Source of the DNA: Phytophthora sp. 'mugwort'
Lineage: Eukaryota; Oomycota; Peronosporomycetes; Peronosporales; Peronosporaceae
Assembly: GCA_033558025.1 (NCBI GenBank)
Contig: JAUCEF010000017.1
Location: 2,542,001 to 2,606,000, forward strand
Direction: 5' to 3'
Length of the DNA: 64,000 bases
Part shown: piece after piece, positions 1 to 11,160 of the stretch
Layout of the letters: each line of letters starts with the position of its first letter
Numbering within the stretch: the first letter of the stretch is position 1
Notes under the pieces: generated by a model
The model's database searches: none
What the model was told of the DNA's origin: nothing
What the model saw: the letters and a program-made list of their open reading frames with translations, nothing else
Translations under genes and position numbers: made by a program

Positions 1-1161
1 ATCGGCCGAGCCACCCACAATCTCGGGCAAAGCTGTAGCGACGGCGTTCAGGGCAATCTCCGAGTACTGACGGGTGGCCTTGCTGGCGTCCGCGGGTGTG
101 TACTTGGGCATGTTCTTCTTCCAGTCGACAGGCAGCTTGCCCTCCATGCGGCGTGTGAACTCAGCGGCCTCCTTGGGGTATTTCTCAGCGTACTTGGCGA
201 ACAGCTCGTTCCACTTGTTCTCGTAATCGGCTCCCGAGACAGTCTTGTCGTAGTACTTTTTCACCTGCTCTGGGATGAAGAATGACTCCGAGCCCTTGAG
301 GCCGAACTTCTCCTTGGTGGCTGACAGATCGTCGGGCTTCAGTGGGGCGCCGTGTACCGAGTGGGTATTCTCAAGCTTAGAGCCGAGACCAATCGTCGTG
401 GTGATCTTGATGAGCGACGGCTTGTCAGTCATGGTCTTGGCCTTTTCAACGGCCTCGAGAATGGCAGCATGGCCGTAGTTGCCGTCCTCGACGGTCTGCA
501 CGTGCCAGCCATAGGCCTCGTAACGCATCTGCACGTCCTCGGTGAACGAGATATCGGTTTTACCGTCGATAGTAATCTTGTTGTCATCGTACAGCACGAT
601 AAGCTTGCCCAGGCCCAGATGTCCGGCTAGTGACGAGGCCTCCGAGGTGATGCCCTCTTGCAGGCAGCCGTCGCCGCAGATGGCGTACGTGTAGTGGTCG
701 ACGATGTCAAGGCCGTCCTTGTTGAACTCGGCTGCCAGATGCTTCTCAGCGATGGCGAGACCCACCGCGTTAGAAAAACCCTGACCTAGCGGTCCCGTGG
801 ACACCTCAACGCCAGGTGTGCAGAAGTTCTCCGGGTGACCGGGGGCCTTGGAGCCCCATTGGCGGAACTTCTTGAGCTCCTCGATGGGTAGGTCGTATCC
901 CGTCAGGTGCAGCATGCTATACTGCAGGGCGCAGGCGTGGCCGTTGGACAGCACGAAGCGGTCGCGGTTGCTCCACTTGGGGTTCTTCGGGTTGAACTTC
1001 ATGGTCTTGCCGAAGAGCACGTGGGCCATCGGCGCACAGCCCATGGGGGCGCCCGGATGGCCCGACTTGCCAGCGCTCGGCTGGTCGGCCGATAGCATGC
1101 GGATCGTGTTGATGCACAGCTCCTCGCCGATGCGCGGCTTCTTGTCCACGTGGTCAGCCAT
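1..1161 (-). CDS. TKT: Transketolase, N-terminal part (cut by window edge)
   Basis: Transketolase moves two-carbon ketol units between sugar phosphates in the non-oxidative pentose phosphate pathway, using thiamine diphosphate. The visible 387 codons start with MADHVDKKPRIGEE, run without intron or stop, and are still open at base 1, so about 280 residues are missing on the left. The N-terminal pyrimidine/PP domain is clear: GHPGAPMGCAPMAHVLF, then RDRFVLSNGHAC, then STGPLGQGFSNAVGLA, and the diphosphate-binding GDGCLQEG near residue 160. The ATG at 1161-1159 is the first in frame with this conserved start. No organelle presequence is visible, which suggests a cytosolic enzyme. The start region is followed upstream by an initiator-like site about 67 nt away. 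Antisense open frames inside it are shadows. Confidence 0.97.
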   Translation of the reverse strand, partial: MADHVDKKPRIGEELCINTIRMLSADQPSAGKSGHPGAPMGCAPMAHVLFGKTMKFNPKNPKWSNRDRFVLSNGHACALQYSMLHLTGYDLPIEELKKFRQWGSKAPGHPENFCTPGVEVSTGPLGQGFSNAVGLAIAEKHLAAEFNKDGLDIVDHYTYAICGDGCLQEGITSEASSLAGHLGLGKLIVLYDDNKITIDGKTDISFTEDVQMRYEAYGWHVQTVEDGNYGHAAILEAVEKAKTMTDKPSLIKITTTIGLGSKLENTHSVHGAPLKPDDLSATKEKFGLKGSESFFIPEQVKKYYDKTVSGADYENKWNELFAKYAEKYPKEAAEFTRRMEGKLPVDWKKNMPKYTPADASKATRQYSEIALNAVATALPEIVGGSAD

Positions 1162-1227
1162 GGCTACAGTTACGAGGGGTGGTGGAAGAAGAAGAATAGG
1201 GTCGCTTGAGCCCCAAGGAGAGAATCC

Positions 1228-1235
1228 GGAAATGA
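1228..1235 (-). promoter_or_regulatory. Putative oomycete initiator element of the transketolase gene
   Basis: On the minus strand this reads TCATTTCC, which fits the TCAYTYY initiator core known from oomycete promoters. It lies 67-74 nt upstream of the transketolase ATG and is followed by a pyrimidine-rich leader. The match is short, so it is a suggestion only. Confidence 0.4.
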
Positions 1236-2021
1236 TAGAGTCTATTATTGGACCGCATGATCCAAGCAAACCGCGTCAGTAGCCCCCCTGCCGGAATCGC
1301 CTGGCATTGGCCGAGCGGGCTTTTGGCCAATCGTATCCATCCCCATAATCGTTTAAAACCGGTACATTTTGTGCGTTGCGACACCTTGCGATGACGTATG
1401 CGGCATCAGGATCTCTGGGCAGTTGACCAAGATTGACTGCTCGCTGCTGGCTCACCAGTGCTGAGGTCTATGATGGGACCCCTCAGCGATACGTGTACAC
1501 AAATATTAAAACTCTTGTTTTCTTGCCACGGCACACTACGCATCAAATGCCAATGTCAGGGTTTGAGGAGACCAATGCCTATGCCGAGACGGCAGGACCT
1601 ACGCGTAATACGGCCGTCGCATGGTGCTTACGATCCTTTGCTGGTATGTAAGCCTTCGATTCGGACTCACTCACCGACGGCAGAGTCCACTTCATAAATG
1701 ACAGAGTCACCAAACTGCACCGAATGAAAACAACAAGTCGGTGGTGTTTGAAGCATCGCCAAGCACAAAAAAATACAGTTGAATTCTTCAAGTACACATC
1801 ATGCGGCAGTCATAAAACCACACAGGTTAGATAATAAATATTTTCTTAAAACCATATAGCTCACATAATATTATTATGTTGGATTGAATGTCTATTTGAA
1901 ACGGATTCTATTTTATAGAAAAATTTAATAACTTGACATGTACATACTGCCAAGATTCATGTATTGGCACACCACACGCCCAACGCCAATCGACATCAAC
2001 GGTGCCCGTAGCTACTGCGCG
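1236..2021. other. Intergenic, no gene seen
   Basis: This 786 bp stretch separates the divergent transketolase and Cgi121 genes and presumably holds both promoters. It is AT-rich around 1800-1930. I see no convincing coding frame, RNA gene or repeat. Confidence 0.5.
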
Positions 2022-2712
2022 ATGACACTGGAGAAGCACACCTACGCGCTGTTTGGCAACCGGTGAGGTCGCGGGCACCCTGCGACCACTAACGCAATCC
2101 ACCTAATTTGGAGCTCTTCGCTGATGCTGCAGGACACTCCACGTGGGATACTACACGGACGTGGAGAACAGCCCGGTACTTCGACAAGGTCTGCTAGATA
2201 AGAAGTTCGACGTCGCGCTGCTCAATGCGAATCTGGTACTGCTGGCAACGGTGGCGATTTATTGCTAGACGTATTATGCCTACGTGTTAACTATTGCTGC
2301 TGCTGGTGATTTCTGCCAGATCACCGGCCCGTTCCAGGTGCACGCGGCTGCCTCGCGCGCTCTACTATGCGAGGCGTCCGGTCGCCTGACCACGCGCAGT
2401 CTGCACGCTGAACTAGTCTTCAACATGTCCGGATCGCGCAACGTGTCCGAGTCCTTTAAGCGGTTCGGCGTTAACGACGACACCACGTCGCTCGTGATCT
2501 GTGTACTTGATGCGGACGAGGCGACACTGAAGAGGGCGGAGACGCTGGTGGAAGGCATGCAGGTGCCATTCGAAGAGCTCGGTACGCACCTAACTGAAGG
2601 AAACATCAAACTCATTAAAAAATTCTACAAGATCTCCGAGCATGAACTCACGCAGTCGTCGCTCGTCGACGCCGCCACGTGCAGAATAGCGACCAAGAGT
2701 TGCAGCAAGTAA
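2022..2712 (+). CDS. CGI121: KEOPS/EKC complex subunit Cgi121 (TPRKB), three exons
   Basis: Cgi121/TPRKB is the subunit of the KEOPS complex that binds the kinase Bud32/PRPK and the tRNA 3' end during formation of t6A37 on ANN-decoding tRNAs. My exon model is 2022-2062, 2133-2235 and 2320-2712. It gives 178 residues, close to the roughly 175 of the human protein. Both introns (70 and 84 nt) have GT-AG ends, and the phases join LFGNR to TLHVGYYTDVEN and LLNANL to ITGPFQVH. Family hallmarks are the QVHAAASRAL segment, TRSLHAELVFNMSGSRNVSE and KRFGVNDDTTSL. The C-terminus KKFYKISEHEL...DAATCRIATK fits the conserved end. It converges with RPAP3, with 101 bp between stop codons. The start ATG is the only one in phase with exon 1. 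Confidence 0.9.
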
Positions 2713-2813
2713 GACGAGATGGAGTAATAACGGGAAGAGAAGAAAGCCTGATGGGAAAAAGGGTCTCGCTTTTGTTAGATCAACAACCGCATGGCTTTGC
2801 TAGACTGTATGTA

Positions 2814-4419
2814 TCAGGGCAGCTCGTAAAGTTTCTTGAGGTGAGCAACTTCGTTCGCCTGGGCCTGGTCGTCGGTATCCTTCGCTAGCACCTCCAAATG
2901 CTTGATAACCCATGCCATATCTTCCTTCTCGTTGTCGGACAAAAGCATGATCGTCATGTTGAAGCGCGGAACTTTTGTGAGTTCACCGACAAACGCAAGC
3001 ATAAACGAAGCGCGGTCTTTCATTACTGCGCTGTCTGTTCCTGATGGGGACAGTATGACCTGGCGGAGGACATGGAAGATTTCGCAAAGCATATCAGACT
3101 CCATCCCAGTTTTGAACACCGTACGTAGTGTGCGAGGGTCGATCATACGAAGGTAACCAGCGCGCATATTTAGCAAGACGGCCATCAACGCTGCGTCTCC
3201 ACGTAACGCGAGCGTCTTCCATACGCGACCGAACTCGTACGACGTCGCTGGCGCCTTTTTGGGTAGTTTTGGAAGCATGGCAGAGGTCGTTTTCTTCTTG
3301 TCGGATATCGGCTGCGCAGTTGTTGCAGCTAATATAGGTTTTGGTATGGAGCCTGATTCTTGCAGCGGTGAAGACTTCTCCTTCATGTCAGAAGAAATAT
3401 TCGCCAGTTGTTGTGACCCAAAATTTTCCTTGTTCTCGAGTTCTGGGCAAGGCTGCTTGCGTGACAAAGTTCCTCCAACAACCTCAATCGTAAACTCTGT
3501 TCGCTTTGGAGAGCGCTTAATGGCTGTCCGAAGAAGCTCTCGAGTCGACTGCAGCTGTATCTGAATTTGACGGCTTTTCGGATCCAACGTTGTAGCACGG
3601 TCGAAGTCGAGCAAAGCGAGGCGGTGTTTCCCCATCGAGTTGCGCGCAGTGCCTCGACGAGAGTATGACTTGACGTGCGTCGGGTCGATCTTCAGTGCCA
3701 GCGTGCAATCCGCTTCAGCATTAGCAAACTCGTGGTTCTTCAAGTACGCCATTGCGCGGTTCGATAGCACCACTGTATTATGCGGGCTGTAGCCCAGACA
3801 ACGCGTATAGCTCTTGATCGCAGCTACGTAGTCGCCACGCTTGTAGTGAGCATTTCCCTCTTCCTTCTCCAACTCTTCCCGACTTTCAGAGATCGCTGAA
3901 GAGGATGCAGCCTTGTTTGTTGCAGTCACTCGGAGCGGAGCTGAATGTGAACTCTGCAACAACGATGAGTCTTCTTGACCTTTTTGATTGGGGCCTTCCT
4001 CATTATCCGTTTCTCTCAGTGCAGCGTCCTACAACCAGAAGAAAAAAAGAGAAGAAAAAAATGAAGTTAGCACGTCGATAGCGGCTGTAGCAATCAGCGC
4101 AATGTACCACGTCAAACTTCTCCCAGCGCTTGTATCCTTTATCGTAGGTGTGCGCATCCGGCTCTTTCCCACTGGCAACGCCTGTATCTCCATTGTTATT
4201 ACCCACGCCAACGACTCTTACCGTCCGTGGTGGCGGTTGGGTCGCAGATGCAGCTGAGGAACTCTTTGTAGTTTTCGCCGCCCGCTTGCGCGCCGAGTCC
4301 TCTTTGTCAATGTTCTTCTCCCATGCGTACAGGTCCGAGAAATAGTCCTGCAGCTGAGACGCATTCGCACGGATCTGGTGCTGCACCTCCACAACCGATG
4401 GAGACTTGTCTTCCTTCAT
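2814..4419 (-). CDS. RPAP3: RPAP3-like subunit of the R2TP co-chaperone complex, two exons
   Basis: RPAP3 bridges HSP90/HSP70 and the RUVBL1/2 ATPases in the R2TP complex, which assembles RNA polymerase II, snoRNPs and PIKK kinases. Exon 1 is 4419-4108 and exon 2 is 4028-2814, split by a 79 nt GT-AG intron with a strong T tract, giving 508 residues. The N-terminus (EVQHQIRANASQLQDYFSDL, then WEKNI, then YKRWEKFDV at the exon junction) matches the RPAP3 head. One TPR unit of three repeats covers about residues 159-264, beginning EEGNAHYKRGDYVAAIKSY. The RPAP3 C-terminal RUVBL-binding domain fills about 367-508 (SYEFGRVWKTL...LYELP). Animal RPAP3 has two TPR units; here only one is present. The 4419 ATG is the first in frame. 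Confidence 0.92.
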
Positions 4420-5300
4420 CTTTATTTACCAAGTGCAAAGCGACCTTGTCACAGTTTATGCATATCCGACAACATAATATTCAGGGTATAGATTCAGACG
4501 GTATCCGAAGTTGCCCAAAAATAAAAAGATTGCCGACGAGGCGGTTCCCACGTCGAGGCCTTCCACATGAGGAAGGCCCGTGTATGCGCAGCCCTCGACG
4601 GAAGCAACTTCGTGAAGACGCGTGACTACAATGGCGTTTCCGAGAGAAAACTGAAGAGAGCGAGAATGACGTGCCATGTCGACAACACGCAACGCAAGCC
4701 GGGCGAGAAGGGTGGTGTCGACTCGGGCGCATTGACTTTGAAGAGAGTTACGAAGAACTTGAGCCTCCTACTGGGTCCGACTACGATTCAGAAGAAGACT
4801 TCGTCACACAAGTATCAGCCCGGTATCCGCCCGTTCAACCGCCGCCAACCACCAAGGAACACAGACTGAGCTCCAGGGAGAATCGCGACATCTTAGCAAG
4901 CATGACCGATGGCACCAAGAAGTGAACACGAAAGCTTTCCTGACGAAGAGGGTGGATAACACCCAGGGTCGCCTCGTCAAGATTCTCACGACCTCGTACG
5001 AGATCTGTAGCTTCATCTAAAGGAAGTACGAGAGCACGCGGCTCCTAGTTTACCCGGCACAAATTCATCGAGATCAAGCACGAGATCTCACAGTTCTTTT
5101 CAACCTGAAGAACGCAATGAAAGTATCGGACGAAGCCACAGAACGGAAGGACCGAAATGTACCTACGTATGCCGAAGACTTGGGGAAGAATGACCTCCTG
5201 ATCTTGAAGATACAACAGAAGAACGTCCCGTATTCGGGCTTAGGAATACATGAAGTGTGAGGAAGGAGTCAGGTGGAAACGTACCGAAATAGAGGGTTAA
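4420..5300. other. Intergenic with a possible decayed retroelement gag
   Basis: No intact gene. From about 4671 to 5259 the plus strand has protein-like stretches in two frames: an acidic segment (DFEESYEELEPP), then after a shift LTTSYEICSFI and RKYESTRLLVYPAQIHR. The second part resembles the gag region of Copia elements (TAYEIW...KRKYEG), but stops interrupt it. I treat it as a likely relic and am not sure of the family. Confidence 0.3.
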
Positions 5301-5479
5301 CGAAATCAGTACCGATTTATTAACTTAGCTAGAGCATCTCCACCGGGACAGCACCAAGCGCTATCTCTAAAGACGGTTTGGCGAGGTCCGTCTAGTAATA
5401 TTTCAGGTTTGGCGAGTTGTTCTCGCACCGGTAGCCTACCAAAACTGTCGCCAAACTGTCGATTTCTCAAGAGTCGGCT

Positions 5480-6755
5480 TATTGACATTTGAAAAACACT
5501 GAGCTGGCGAGCGCGCGTCAATGTCCTCTTCTCTTAGCTCGGAGCGAGAACGACAAGGAAACATCCGATGCAATTGTGCGGGCTAATGCGTGTGCAGTGA
5601 TTTCAGTAGCTTCTACGCAGGAGCTCCGCAAGAAGAAGCACAAGGGTGGCTCCTGGCCTGGAAAGAGCGCCAACATAAATCGTGGTCGAGCGGCTGGGGA
5701 TGAATTGCTATACAATGACTAATTCGCTCCCTACCAAGTCTTCCCAGACGCGTTTTCAGACGGCGCTTTCGCATGTCGCGGCGATTGTTTACCCGCGTGT
5801 TAGAGAATGTGACAGCGGCCGACACCTACTTCAAGCAGTGCCCAGATGCTTTGGGCGTTCTCGGATTCTCTCCGCGCCAGAAAGTCACTGCAGCTATGAG
5901 AATGCTTTGCTATCGTATGTGTGCTGATGCATTGGAAGTACTGTCGGATAGCCGAAACTACAGCGTTAGAAAGCTTGAAGCGATTCGCGAAGGCAGCGAT
6001 TGAGAGTTTTGGCGAGGAGTACCTGCATGACCCAACAGCCGCCGACATAGTGAGGCATGCAGGCCTAAACAGTGCGCGGGATTTTCCGGGGATTTCCGGT
6101 GCTCTCGACTGCATACACTGGGTGTGGAAAAACTGCCCCAAGGTTTGGCACGGCATGTACCAAGACCGCGACGGTGATATCTCCATGATCATGGAGGCAT
6201 TTGCAACAAACCATTTGTGGATCTGGCACTCTTTTATTGGTATGCCTGGCTCAAATAACGACATCAATGTCGTGAACCGATCGCCTTTTGATAGAGAACT
6301 GGCTGACTGGGAGGGCTCCGGTATTTGAGTCCGAAGTCAACGGCAAGCCGTACAAGATGTGCTACTCGTTGTGTGACGGGATTTACCCGGCGTGGTCCGT
6401 GTTTGTAAAGTCTATTCGCCAGCCAGAAACTATTAAGGAGCAATACTTCGCAGAAAATTAAGAAAGAGTTCGCAAAGATGTGGAGCGTTGTTTTGGGGTT
6501 CTTCAGGGAAGATTTGGAATTTTAGCCCAGCCTGCACGCTTATGGGATGAAAGTACGCTACGTATTGTTTGGCGGTGCTGTGTTGCTCTACACAACATTA
6601 TCGTTGAGGACGAGCGTGATTATACGAATGAAGCGTATATTCAACCTGTCGAGTGTCGATCCGCTGCTCAATACACCGTTCCATTTGACGAACTCCTCGC
6701 GGGCCTATCACAGGTGAAAATGCGGCTACGCACTCAGCACTACGAAATGATCTAA
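5480..6755 (+). pseudogene. Broken PIF/Harbinger (HARBI1-like) transposase
   Basis: This is a relic of a PIF/Harbinger DDE transposase, which cuts and pastes DNA at TTA/TAA-like targets. It reads in pieces. Frame one covers about 5773-5950 (VLGFSPRQKVTAAMRMLCYRM), and a second frame covers 5921-6328 (ARDFPGISGALDCIHWVW, then GMPGSNNDINVVNRSPFDRE). A third frame covers about 6326-6461 (GKPYKMCYSLCDGIYP) and ends at a TAA. The last piece, to 6755, begins with VERCFGVLQGRFGILAQPAR and ends in CCVALHNIIVEDER. The presumed catalytic residues are all still visible: D in GALD, D in NNDIN and E in VERCFG. At least two frameshifts and one stop mean it makes no full protein. A candidate terminal repeat TAGAGCAT (5330-5337) has an inverted match at 6789-6796. 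Confidence 0.85.
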
Positions 6756-7002
6756 CGGAGCACCAGTGGTTAAGCAGATGATTGCATCATGCTCTATGTA
6801 CCAACCCCTACTTACCGCGACTATGGATCCTGACCACCAATACCAAGTCAAATTGAGGCACTTTCCACGGTCTCTCCGTTGTTCTTCTTGTTGGTGTTCG
6901 CGTAGCTGCCCTTCTCCTCCACCACAAACGAGCCCACGGCATTGTACTCAGTTTTCCAGTTACGACTCTCTGGCGCTAGGGGTGGATGGTGAGCAAAAGT
7001 TT

Positions 7003-7192
7003 TGCATGTGATGTAGAGGAATGGTTGGTCACCGTGCGGAGAATATCCAGCGTGGCACAAAGGACACACAAGAGCCTCCATGGCGGCTTAGATATAGCGC
7101 TAGCGAACTAAGGACCGCCCAAAATGAATCACTTCCAAATTTCCTTCCTACTCGACAACTCCTTCTCCTTCTCCTCCGCCCACATCATTACA
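7003..7192 (+). repeat. 5' LTR of the chromovirus
   Basis: 190 bp, repeated at 13166-13350 with no substitution seen. It begins with TG and ends with CA. It carries one extra CCTTCT unit in its pyrimidine tract compared with the 3' copy. The few bases before it (TT) also match the 3' copy, so the left border could be 2 bp further out. Confidence 0.9.
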
Positions 7193-7194
7193 AG

Positions 7195-7210
7195 TGGTAG
7201 CACTTGTTGG
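7195..7210 (+). other. Putative primer-binding site
   Basis: Two bases after the 5' LTR the sequence reads TGGTAGCACTTG. It starts with the TGG expected to pair with the 3'-CCA end of a priming tRNA. Which tRNA cannot be told from here. Confidence 0.5.
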
Positions 7211-7565
7211 TCAAGTCTCCGAAGGGTCTGCAACTGCTCAAGAGGTCCCATTTGCGAGTGGTTGACTGGGTGGCATACGCCGGAAGGTCTCCCTCGCACA
7301 TCGAACAAGTTACTGGGTGGCATAGCCAGAAGGTGACTTGTTCCTACAAATCTTTGTCTGGTTTTCGGACTGGTTTGTGCCGTTGCTGGTGACAATCGCG
7401 CATCACATAGGGAACTCCAAGCTTTGGGTCTGTGGTTTAGTGCCGTGTGCCTTCCCCGCCATTGCTAACACGGAGGATAACTTCCCTATAGCGTGTCGTA
7501 CACTAGCTGGTTGCGCAACAGTTGTCCGGACGGTTGGCAAGGTCACCCCTCTCGACCCCAAGCGT

Positions 7566-7862
7566 ATGGGAAAGAGAAAAACCCGGGAAACGGAAGCCTG
7601 CTTTTGCAGAAGTACCGGTGATCTCTTTAAGTACCCTGGCGACAAAGCTAAAATCGATAAGCTTCGCCACGACCTATTTGGCATCCTCGTCAAGCAACAA
7701 AAGCTTGTCAAGTTTATTCGGAACGAGATCCCCAACGCCAAGGACTCGGACGCCCGCAACCTGCTGCAAGAACTGACGTCTTCGAGCAGGTCGAAGACTT
7801 ACTCGCCGCTTTCACGGACCGGCAGATCACCTCGTATAAGAAAATCCGCAGAAACAAGTCAG
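7566..7862 (+). pseudogene. Leader ORF between LTR and gag, unknown function
   Basis: A lysine-rich, protein-like reading starts at an ATG (MGKRKTRETEACF). It runs through KIDKLRHDLFGILVKQQKL, then FIRNEIPNAKDSDARNLLQEL. After a shift near 7775 it continues as FEQVEDLLAAFTDRQITSYK and stops near 7862, about 135 bp before gag. It has no domain I recognise. It could be an extra retroelement protein, a captured host piece, or chance. It is broken by one shift in this copy. Confidence 0.4.
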
Positions 7863-7997
7863 GAACTTCTAATAGGGCTTAATAGTAAGCGCTCATTTTT
7901 TTGGTATAGCAAATTGGTATAGCAGAGCCCCAACAAAACAAAACAAAAGTAAAAAAAAAAAAAAACGAACAAACAAACAAAAGAGGCAATTAGGAAA

Positions 7998-8983
7998 ATG
8001 AGTACCCGCGATCTAGTGATACAAATGACAGAGCTCGCCGAAAGGCAGCAACAACTTATGGAGCAACTCGCACGCAAAGAAAGCGAGTCGAAGGCATCTC
8101 ACTCCCACATTTTTTGGGTGAGATTGGAGAATCGGTCGATCTATACTTTGACCAAGTCATGCGGTTCCTTGAGGCCAAAAGCATCAACTGGGAAGACCCA
8201 GTCAACGGCTCACGCATTGTGGCCATGATGAGCGCAAACTTCCGAGGAAATGCAGCCGCGTGGTACATGCTGAACCGCAGCAATGTCCATGACGTGCAAG
8301 ACCTCATGCACTTACTCACGAATGAGTTTGTGCCTCGGGATAATCAGCGTCGGTTGCGTGACCAACTATACCAGTTGCGTCAGAATCGATGCAAGTCCCT
8401 CGAAGACTACATTGGCAGGTTCCGAATGTTGCTGACGCAAGTCAAAGACATTAGTGAACTGGACAAAATCACGTACTTTACGCGTGGACTTGTCGCCCAA
8501 TTAGGCCGCGAAGTGGAATACCGCCAATGCGACACGATCTCGGAGTGCTTTGCAGTTGCCCTCGAGTACGAACGCACTCATTTCGGCGGATCGTTCAATC
8601 AACGGTATGACTGCCACCAGCGACCTCCACAAAGGTTCTCAAGTCAACCAAGGTATCAGCAACAAGCTCCCCAGTTCGCCAGGAACACGAAGTTTGGTCG
8701 ACCATACCAGTCGCGTAATTCGGGTCCGGAACCCATGGAAATCGACAACGCACAAGTTCGGTATAATCCGCAACCATCACACCAGCCACGGAAAGTTTGT
8801 GCGTATTGCAAGAAGACTGGGCATCTCATCAGCGAATGCTACAAGAAGAAGAACAGCGATGCACGCAGACAAAACAACGGTGCCCCTGCAAATCAGCCTT
8901 GGCGCAGAACGGCGGTCAATTACTTCGAACAGGAGGGAAACACCGAGGGGTATGGCGGGTACTCACGACATCGAAGAGTATGA
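7998..8983 (+). pseudogene. Chromovirus gag (capsid/nucleocapsid), frameshifted
   Basis: Gag forms the virus-like particle and packages element RNA. The start is MSTRDLVIQMTELAERQQQ at 7998. Around a run of six T at 8109-8114 the frame shifts, and the capsid part continues (GEIGESVDLYFDQVMRFLE, then AAAWYMLNRS, then DEFVPRDNQ-type LTNEFVPRDNQRRLRDQL). A CCHC zinc knuckle, CAYCKKTGHLISEC, lies near 8800. The frame stops at 8983, while the protease frame is one base forward and overlaps. A programmed or accidental +1 shift is needed to reach pol. Confidence 0.85.
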
Positions 8984-9548
8984 CACTCACAACACGGAAA
9001 CCAACACCGTGGAATTCGTCGTCGATACAACACCAAGTGCGAGAGAGGAGACTGTAGTGGAATTTAACCACAACACCCCCATCTCCAAGGAGGAATACGG
9101 GGAACATGAGTTAGTGCGTATCCCTGCCAAGGGCAACGGCAACGTCGTGATAGTTATGTTCGACAGTGGAGCCACCGACAACATTGTGAAGCCTGGAGTA
9201 CTCGGCCACCTGGCCACCTCCGAACACATCAAGAGGTTCGATGGCACAACCACCACGACTCAAGAGGCCAAGCATGGATTGGTGGACCTCGAGGTAGGGG
9301 GTCGAAGTTTCAACATCCGCGTCATCGAGTGGAAAATGGGCGATGGACAAGACATGATCCTGGGAAAGACCTTTTACCATCGGTACAATCCCCAGATCAA
9401 CTATCAGACGCACGAAGTCAGCTTTGAGGAAGGCAACAATAAAAGGTGGCCTTTGGGAATCGAACCCACACCAGGTGTATTGAATCCTGCTCAACAAACC
9501 GCTAAGCCAAGTTTGGACATCGAATCCGACCATCGACCAGAAATATAA
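8984..9548 (+). pseudogene. Chromovirus aspartic protease
   Basis: The reading passes HELVRIPAKGNG and then the active-site motif VIVMFDSGATDNIV (D-S-G-A), the retropepsin signature. MILGKTFYHRYNPQINY follows. It dimerises in the family to cut Gag-Pol. The frame ends at a TAA at 9546-9548, which separates it from reverse transcriptase in the same frame, so this copy cannot make an unbroken polyprotein. Confidence 0.8.
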
Positions 9549-11160
9549 CAACAAGAACGTGAACGCACACAATACGAGCAACCCGCAACACAAATTGCAA
9601 TAAAAATTGCGGCACAAGTCTCCAGTGTGGAGTTTGCAAAAAGGCTCAAACAACAAAGCTACGAAGAGGTCTACCGCGTCAAGGTGTGCCAGGTCGATAC
9701 GCAACTGTCAACTATACCAACACGCATCGAGTCGCTAATTGCAACGTATCAAGAAGTATTCCCCAAGGCATTACCAGACGGGTTACCACCTCACCGCCGC
9801 GTCGAGTTCGAGTTGACAACAAAACCAGACGCAAAACCAAGCAATCGTCCACCTTTTCGGTTGTCCAAGACGGAGCAAGACGCTCTCGACCTGTTTGTGG
9901 AAGAGAAGCTGAAGAAGGGATGGATTGAAATCTCCGATTCTCCCTGGGTGTCCAATGTGTTTGGTATTCCCAAAATAGATCCGCAAACAGGGACACAACC
10001 TTCACGACCGGAGTGGGTGCGATCCGGGAATGCAACACTACCGATTCGTTGGGTTATTGACTATCGGTATGTTAATTCGCAAACCATAGTTCCAAGAATC
10101 CCTTTACCGCGAATGGAAGAGCTGTTCGACAAAATGCACGGTGCTACGGTGTTCTCAGTGCTCGATCTCGCGCAGGGTTACCACCAAATGCGCATATCGC
10201 CTGAGTCTCGCAAATACACCGCATTCCGCACACACACAGAGACATATCAATGGTGTGTTGCACCAATGGGTCTTGCAGGCATGCCGGGCGTGTGGTCACG
10301 TCTCATGCGGGTTCTGTTTGGCAAATACTCATTTATTGTGGTTTATCTTGACGACAATTGCGTCTTCTCCAAGACTATGGACGAACATACTGGGCAACTA
10401 GAGACGCTGTTCCAAGTACTGCAACGCGAGAAATTGTACGTTCAAGTTACCAAGTGTCATTTTGGCGCAAATCGGTTAACTTCCTCGGACACACCGTCTC
10501 CGCACAAGGCATCGCTGTCAGCACGAAGAAGACGGAGGCTATCGCCAAATGGACGACACCAGCAAACACCAAAGAGCTTCAGAGCTTTCTAGGAATTGCA
10601 GGCTACTACCGTCGGTTTATCTGCAACTTCGCTACACTAGCGCTGCCTTTGAGCGCGTTAGTCAAGACAGATGCAAAATGGGAATGGCACGCATCGCAAA
10701 ACAACGCATTTCAAGCACTCAAAGACGCTCTGCAAATTGCGCCTGTGCTTAAATTGCCCGACTTCGAACGCGAATTTATTGTAACCACGGATGCGTCGGG
10801 ACACTGTGTTGGTGGAGTTCTTTCGCAAAAATATGGCACAAACGACCATCCAATTGCGTTCTACTCGAAGAAGCTGGGACCACACGAGCTGAATTGGCCC
10901 ACACACGAGAAGGAATTATTCGCGATCAAAACAGGACTCGAGAAATGGCGTTACTACCTCTACGGACGGCCTTTTGTCCTCTTCATCGACAACAGCGCAT
11001 GCTCATGGTTGCTGCACCATCCTAAAGTGTCTTCCAAGTTAGCACGCTATTTGACATTTTTCGCGCAATTCAACTTTCAGATCCATCATGTTAGCGGAAG
11101 TTTGAATGCGGTTGCAGACGCATTAGCGCGACAAACCACCGACGTCAGCTCTATCCAGTT
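9549..11160 (+). pseudogene. Chromovirus reverse transcriptase and RNase H
   Basis: The polymerase part from about 9627 shows the expected order: PPHRRVEFELTTKPDAKPSN, WVSNVFGIPK, IRWVIDYRYVN, then VFSVLDLAQGYHQMRI. The catalytic block is VVYLDDNCVFS (YLDD). Near 10480 the frame shifts, and the thumb/connection continues as FLGHTVSAQGI and LQSFLGIAGYYRRFI. RNase H follows with TTDASGHCVGGVL, HEKELFAIKTGL and LFIDNSACSWLL, ending ADALARQT. One in-frame stop upstream and one internal shift make it non-functional as read. Confidence 0.9.

Noticed and set aside
848..1282. Plus-strand frame opposite transketolase
   Set aside because: The minus strand encodes transketolase throughout; this is its shadow.
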